Assembly (NCBI GenBank): GCA_944340905.1
Contig: CALVLT010000021.1
Location: forward strand, 1 to 38,703
DNA: 38,703 nt
Direction: 5' to 3'
From: an uncultured Clostridia bacterium
Lineage (GTDB): Bacteria > Bacillota > Clostridia > Christensenellales > Borkfalkiaceae
Below the pieces are notes generated by a model. The model ran no database searches, was not told where the DNA came from, and saw only the letters and a list, made by a program, of their open reading frames with translations. A program made the translations under genes and the position numbers. Below, piece by piece: positions 34,921 to 38,703 of the stretch; within the stretch, counting starts at the first letter, position 1, and each line of letters begins with the position of its first letter.

Positions 34921-37077
34921 TCACCCTTTCAGCCGCGCCAAGTTGGCTTTTGCATCCTCATCTCCTTGTTCTGCGGCTTTTTCATACCACTTGATGGCTA
35001 CCGCAATACTCTTGGTAACGCCGCGCCCATTCTCATAGCACAAGCCCAAATTGTACTGCGCATCGACATTTCCCTGTTCGGCTGCCTTGCGGTACCACTT
35101 TGCAGCCTCGGCGTAGTCTTGCGTGACGCCATAGCCGTTCCGATAACACACGCCCAAGTTCTTTTGTGCAGTAGCATGCCCCTGCTCGGCTGCCTTACGA
35201 TACCACTTCACTGCCTCGGAATAATCCTTTACAACACCGTAACCATTTTCATAACACCATCCCAAATTGTTCTGCGCATCGGCATCCCCTTGCTCTGCAG
35301 CCTTACGGTACCACTTCACCGCCTCGGCGTAGTCTTGCGTGACGCCATAGCCGTTCCGATAACAGTCTCCCAAATAGCTCTGCGCATCGGCATTCCCCTG
35401 CTCGGCTGCCTTGCGGTACCATTTCACTGCCTCGGCATAATCCTGCACAACGCCTTTTCCGTTCTGATAACACCATCCCAAATTGTTCTGCGCATCGACA
35501 TATCCCTGCTCGGCTGCCTTGCGATACCACTTCACTGCCTCACTATAATCCTGCGCAACGCCTTGCCCATAGTAATACGACTCACCCAAATTGTTCTGCG
35601 CATAAATTTCCCCCTGCTCGGCTGCCTTGCGGTACCACTTGACCGCCTCGGAATAATCCTGTGCAACCCCATATCCCTTGTCATAGCAGTACCCCAAATC
35701 GGTTTGTGCTTTGGCGTACCCCATGCCCGCCGCCCGTTGCAGGAGGGGCAGTGCATTATGATGGTCTTTGTTATCAAAGTACTTTCTGCCCTCGGTGTAC
35801 AGTTCTTCCGCGCTCTTTTGCGGAACGGACGGCGCGGGTTTGGGATGCTGCGCGGGCATCTGCTGTGGAGCGGGTTTTGCGGCTGCCTCCTGCGCCTGTT
35901 TCTTCAGCTTTTCCAATTCGGCGCGCAGGCGGGCGATCTCTGAATCGGTATCGGCATGGCGTTTGCTCTCGTATTCCGCATACGTATCTGCAAATTCCCT
36001 GCCGCCGCATTCCAGACAGAGCTTGGCGCGCACGGGATTTTCCGTGCCGCAGGAGCGGCAGTACTTCACGGCTGCCGCCGGCTTGCTGGTGAGCAGTCCC
36101 AGAATACGCTGCGCCGCCGTGGCAGCGTCGTAGCAATATTCGCACCCTTCAAAAAATTCTTCCACAATGGCGTCCGCCGCCGTGTGCGTGTGCGCATCGA
36201 CAAGATATTCAATGCGCGGCTTTTTGTAGCGCGCGGGCATGCCCGCATAGTCGTTGCGGTACTGCGGCGCCGCCGCAATGTCTCTCTCGCGGATATAGGG
36301 CAGTTCCATGCTCAGCGCATCGCACGTGCGGCTGCGCGAGTTCTTTGACGATACGAACACCACCGTGCGGCAGTGATCCATGGCACGGCGTAACTGTTCT
36401 TCATAGTTTTGGATCGCGCCGTGCTGCAGATTGCGCGCCGCAACAAAACAACTGATCTTCTGCGCCTCGAGCGCCTCCACCAGTTCCCCCACCTGCGCCA
36501 TGTCCGCACTGCTGTAGGCGAGAAAGACGTCGCGCGGCAGCGTCACGTCGTATACGCCCGCATCCAGTTTTTGCGCCTCGGCAGCGAGCCGTTCGTTGTA
36601 TTTGTTGAAACGCTCCCTGTCCAACTCCGCCTCCCGCGCGCGGGAGAGCAGGTCGTTGACGGCGGTCAGCGTCTCCTCCCGCAGCGGGCGCAGCAGAAAG
36701 GAGAGCATGTCCCAGACATACATGCTCTGCGCCCTGACGTCCGCGGCGTAGAGAAAGGCGTTCAGCCTGTGCATATCCTTCCCCGCCGCCAACACGCAGA
36801 ACTGTGCAAAGAAGTCGTCGGGGAGAATGTTCAAAATTCCCTTGGCAAGTCGGGAAATTTCCGCGCGGTCGTAAAATTCTTCGTTGAACTCTTTCCACAA
36901 CTGCTGACGCAGGTTGGCGACGCGCTCCTGCTTTTGCTCGTCCAGAAGGCGCGCCATCTCGTCCGCGACGCGGCGGGCGCTTTCCGCGGCGTACTTCGCC
37001 CCGCACCCGGGGCAAATGTATTGATCCCCCCTCTGTTCCAACGCCAGCCCGCATTTTTCACACCGAATCAGCCGCAC
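34921..37077 (-). CDS. TIR-domain protein with two zinc ribbons and Sel1 repeats
   Basis: 718 aa, cytoplasmic (no signal or spans). Order: zinc ribbon CEKC/CPGC (C6, C9, C22, C25); helical region to about 175; TIR domain about 182-320 (DVFLAYSSADMAQVGELVEA, VVFVSSKNSRSRTCDALSME) with E258 where TIR NADases carry the catalytic Glu; second zinc ribbon CRSC/CLEC (C340, C343, C354, C357); coiled coil with a Pro/Ala/Gln linker 376-422; seven full Sel1 repeats and a half repeat from about 437 to 715 (NLGxCYxxGxGVxxDYxEAVKWYRKAAEQG). Start is GTG with AAGGAG 8 nt upstream and a strong promoter. TIR-plus-repeat proteins serve in antiphage defence or in signalling; Sel1 repeats could be the sensor. 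No sirtuin, cyclase or other known TIR partner is adjacent, so it may act alone. Function is inferred from domains only. Confidence 0.9.
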   Translation of the reverse strand: MRLIRCEKCGLALEQRGDQYICPGCGAKYAAESARRVADEMARLLDEQKQERVANLRQQLWKEFNEEFYDRAEISRLAKGILNILPDDFFAQFCVLAAGKDMHRLNAFLYAADVRAQSMYVWDMLSFLLRPLREETLTAVNDLLSRAREAELDRERFNKYNERLAAEAQKLDAGVYDVTLPRDVFLAYSSADMAQVGELVEALEAQKISCFVAARNLQHGAIQNYEEQLRRAMDHCRTVVFVSSKNSRSRTCDALSMELPYIRERDIAAAPQYRNDYAGMPARYKKPRIEYLVDAHTHTAADAIVEEFFEGCEYCYDAATAAQRILGLLTSKPAAAVKYCRSCGTENPVRAKLCLECGGREFADTYAEYESKRHADTDSEIARLRAELEKLKKQAQEAAAKPAPQQMPAQHPKPAPSVPQKSAEELYTEGRKYFDNKDHHNALPLLQRAAGMGYAKAQTDLGYCYDKGYGVAQDYSEAVKWYRKAAEQGEIYAQNNLGESYYYGQGVAQDYSEAVKWYRKAAEQGYVDAQNNLGWCYQNGKGVVQDYAEAVKWYRKAAEQGNADAQSYLGDCYRNGYGVTQDYAEAVKWYRKAAEQGDADAQNNLGWCYENGYGVVKDYSEAVKWYRKAAEQGHATAQKNLGVCYRNGYGVTQDYAEAAKWYRKAAEQGNVDAQYNLGLCYENGRGVTKSIAVAIKWYEKAAEQGDEDAKANLARLKG
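34960..35730 (-). repeat. 108-bp tandem repeats encoding Sel1 units
   Basis: Seven copies of a 108-bp unit (36 codons) lie in the 3' half of the TIR/Sel1 gene. Stretches such as TACCACTT followed by ACTGCCTCGG recur with few changes, so the copies are close at DNA level and could expand or contract by recombination. Confidence 0.8.
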
Positions 37078-37113
37078 AGTTTTTTCTCCTTGCCGTAGAT
37101 CTTTTCACACAAT

Positions 37114-37142
37114 AGTATAGCATCTTTCCATGGCGCTGTCAA
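37114..37142 (-). promoter_or_regulatory. Promoter of the TIR/Sel1 gene
   Basis: Minus strand: TTGACA (37137-37142), 17-nt spacer, TATACT (37114-37119), about 30 nt before the GTG start. Confidence 0.8.
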
Positions 37143-37179
37143 GACGCAATTACTACTTTTTTTAGTTTTTTACTATATG

Positions 37180-37505
37180 AAACAAGCAAAGGGATACGTC
37201 ATTCTGAGCGGAACGAAGTGGAGCGAAGAATCCCCTCATAGGACGACACCAAGCGCAATCCCCCCCTGTCCTTACACGGACATCCCCCCTTAAAACAAGT
37301 GTTAAGGAGGGCAAGAAAAAGGCTCCCTCTGAGAGGGTGAAAAGCGCGTAATGCGCATCAGCGCGGTGCGCTGTGCGCGCGCTTTGAACTAAGGATTTTG
37401 CTTTATCAGCGCAAAATCCGTGCCCGCAGGCGGCGCTTTCCATCGGCGCCGCCAAGACGCTGTCACGAAGTGACTGAAGCCTTCCCCCGCGGGGGAAGGC
37501 TTGAA
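37180..37505. repeat. Mosaic intergenic repeat block E
   Basis: Contains the degenerate CCCCCTTAA/TTAAGGAGG palindrome (37284-37311), the GTCACGAAGTGAC element (about 37462-37474) and a perfect palindrome GCCTTCCCCCG/CGGGGGAAGGC (37479-37500). The last one lies 37 bp past the stop of the small membrane protein gene and may end its transcript, though no U-run follows. Confidence 0.65.
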
Positions 37506-37536
37506 TCAGCGCAGGATAACAGGAACGAAGACGGGA

Positions 37537-37968
37537 TCAGCGCAAAATCACGGAACCTGACACAGCGCAGATCTCCTCGCCGTCCTTCAGCACAAGGGTA
37601 TCGCCGTGCGAGAAGTTGCGCACCAGTCCGCCGACGCGCAGCTTGAAGGTGTGCGCGGCATCGTTGGACGCCAGCAGCGTATAGGTGCCGGGCAGCAGTT
37701 CCCCCTCCCTTTGCGCGCGGTACGTCTTGCCCGCGGCAAGCACAAAGTCCCCCTCCGCATGGGTGACGTTCACCGCGCCGCCGCGCTCCACGGACGCATC
37801 GGCGGAATAGCGCACGCCGTCCTTGAGTACGACTTCCTGCGCATATCTGTTCCCCGACCCATCCTGCTTTTTCGTAGCGCGGTACTTGGCATATGCCACT
37901 ATGGCGCAGACAAGCGCCGCCGCCAGAGCGATGGCGAGCACCAAAATTACGATCTGTTCCGTTGTCAT
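37537..37968 (-). CDS. Small membrane-anchored protein of unknown function
   Basis: 143 aa. Residues 6-28 (IVILVLAIALAAALVCAIVAYA) are one membrane span with a short N-terminal tail, then a basic stop (KYRATKK). Residues 45-143 are predicted mostly beta: alternating hydrophobic strands and turns (VVLKDGVRYSADA, YRAQREGELLPGTYTLLAS, HGDTLVLKDGEEICAVSG), giving a small sandwich-like or FHA-like fold; I do not recognise a family. GGAGG lies 7 nt before the ATG and it has its own promoter, divergent from the next gene. Basic residues after the span suggest that the beta domain is cytoplasmic, but this is uncertain. Confidence 0.7.
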   Translation of the reverse strand: MTTEQIVILVLAIALAAALVCAIVAYAKYRATKKQDGSGNRYAQEVVLKDGVRYSADASVERGGAVNVTHAEGDFVLAAGKTYRAQREGELLPGTYTLLASNDAAHTFKLRVGGLVRNFSHGDTLVLKDGEEICAVSGSVILR

Positions 37969-38009
37969 CCGATACCTCCGCGCGCCGCATGCGGACGCGC
38001 CTTTTCTAC

Positions 38010-38038
38010 ACTATAGCACACCTTGCCGCGCTTGTCAA
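38010..38038 (-). promoter_or_regulatory. Promoter of the small membrane protein gene
   Basis: Minus strand: TTGACA (38033-38038), 17-nt spacer, TATAGT (38010-38015). Confidence 0.8.
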
Positions 38039-38066
38039 GATGCGCGCGCAAATTCGCGGCGTTATA

Positions 38067-38095
38067 TTGACAAACAGCGCAAAAAAGGATATAAT
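38067..38095 (+). promoter_or_regulatory. Promoter of the last complete gene
   Basis: TTGACA (38067-38072), 17-nt spacer, TATAAT (38090-38095). Transcription should begin near 38102. It is back to back with the minus-strand promoter 29 bp away. Confidence 0.85.
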
Positions 38096-38121
38096 GATAA
38101 AAAACACCTATGGGGGAACGT

Positions 38122-38613
38122 ATGCAGCCCATCAAGAAAGCTCTGCGCAAGAGCCTGATCATTTGCCTCATCCTCACGTTCTGTCTGCCGCTGGGCGGCG
38201 TGATGCTCGGCGTGGGACTGGCTGTTTCACAGCCCGCCGTCTGGGCGATCGGCATTGCCCTGCTCGTCGTCGGATTTTACGGCACCGCCATCGGCTGGGC
38301 GGTGGTCTACGTGCCCAAGAAAACGCTCTATCGCATCGTGAGCGCCGTCATGGAGGAACATCTGCACACCGTGCAGGAGATCGCCGTGCAGCTCTCCCTG
38401 TCCGAAAAGAACGTGCGCAACTTGCTCGACCAGTGCTTTCAGAAACAGTATCTGCCCGGCATCAAGCGCAACGGCGACACGCTCATCCTGAACGAAAACA
38501 CCGCCCTCGGAAAGGAGGAACACTATGCGGAGTGCACCGCCTGCGGTGCAAGATTTTTGTATACGAAGGAACAAAAGGCGTGCCCCTACTGCGGCACGCC
38601 CATCCGCAAATAA
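38122..38613 (+). CDS. Membrane protein with winged-helix-like domain and zinc ribbon
   Basis: 163 aa from the ATG at 38122, chosen because GGGGGAA lies just before it; an in-frame ATG at 38110 is only about 8 nt from the predicted transcript start. Two membrane spans (about 11-34 and 38-63) are followed by a cytoplasmic part: a helix-turn-helix-like stretch (LHTVQEIAVQLSLSEKNVRN, 81-100) with a beta hairpin (GDTLILNEN), then a zinc ribbon C138/C141 and C154/C157 (CTACG, CPYCG). The layout suggests a membrane-bound regulator or an adaptor that binds RNA, DNA or protein; I do not know the family. The IS3 element begins 37 bp past the stop. Confidence 0.75.
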   Translation: MQPIKKALRKSLIICLILTFCLPLGGVMLGVGLAVSQPAVWAIGIALLVVGFYGTAIGWAVVYVPKKTLYRIVSAVMEEHLHTVQEIAVQLSLSEKNVRNLLDQCFQKQYLPGIKRNGDTLILNENTALGKEEHYAECTACGARFLYTKEQKACPYCGTPIRK

Positions 38614-38649
38614 TTTCTTACAATTCCGCCGCCCCGCGCTTGATTGATA

Positions 38650-38703
38650 TGCACCCCAAAAGTTGGACAGACTTTAGGGGGTGCATATTTTTATGTCAAA
38701 AGG
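38650..38703 (+). mobile_element. Left end of an IS3-family insertion sequence
   Basis: Terminal repeat TGCACCCCAAAAGTTGGACA at 38650-38669. ATGCACCCC and GGGGTGCAT (38649-38685) can form a stem around it, a layout common at IS3 left ends. AGGGGG (38676-38681) is the ribosome site for an ATG at 38693. Confidence 0.8.
38693..38703 (+). CDS. IS3-family transposase OrfA, first codons
   Basis: ATG TCA AAA GG, reading M-S-K, then cut by the window end. The call rests on its place 23 bp inside the terminal repeat; the protein itself is not visible. Confidence 0.55.

Noticed and set aside
34960-35730. 108-bp periodic repeats considered as a non-coding array
   Set aside because: They are in-frame Sel1 codons within one long gene.

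Overview
The window looks like a chromosomal segment of a GC-rich, low-G+C-phylum (Firmicutes/Clostridia-type) anaerobe, probably host-associated. The reasons are strong AGGAGG ribosome sites, many sigma-A promoters with 17-nt spacers, the gene order plsX-rnc-smc-ftsY, an LplB-type sugar permease with a divergent AraC regulator, a BspA-like leucine-rich-repeat lipoprotein, a giant beta-helix surface protein and radical-SAM peptide chemistry. I cannot name the genus from sequence alone.

Layout, left to right. 1-71 is the right end of an IS3-family element. 154-2119 holds a sugar ABC permease (-) and a divergent AraC regulator (+). 2120-2560 holds decayed DNA: the last 42 codons of an SGNH hydrolase and a lone IS3-type terminal repeat. 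2559-9397 is the housekeeping run ftsY, smc, rnc, plsX (all -). A cation-efflux protein (-) and a MazF toxin without MazE (+) follow. 11.0-16.1 kb is a large AT-rich leucine-rich-repeat lipoprotein gene (-), whose reading frame runs past its apparent terminator through the antisense strand of mazF. Upstream of it is a promoter, a long stem-loop leader and an intrinsic terminator, which looks like an attenuator. Citrate synthase (-) follows.

18.1-20.6 kb is the most interesting segment. A radical-SAM/SPASM enzyme (+) converges on an operon (-) made of a second radical-SAM/SPASM enzyme and a 28-residue Cys-rich peptide gene. The peptide start overlaps the maturase stop by 4 nt, has its own AGGAGG, and is followed by a strong bidirectional terminator. 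This is read as a minimal RiPP (ribosomally made, modified peptide) locus. The peptide is below the usual gene-calling size.

20.7-30.8 kb is one giant (about 3,358 aa) secreted beta-helix protein with a helical stalk, one membrane span and a charged cytoplasmic tail. 31.8-34.3 kb is pnp and rpsO (-). 34.9-37.1 kb is a protein with two zinc ribbons, a TIR domain and Sel1 repeats, a candidate immune or signalling protein. Two small membrane proteins in divergent orientation follow. The window closes with the left end and transposase start of an IS3-family element.

Five intergenic gaps (about 3.5-4.0, 9.5-9.7, 31.07-31.53, 34.45-34.9 and 37.2-37.5 kb) are filled by a mosaic of dispersed repeats with two related palindromic cores. 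One of these gaps is a tandem array with a period of about 195 bp.
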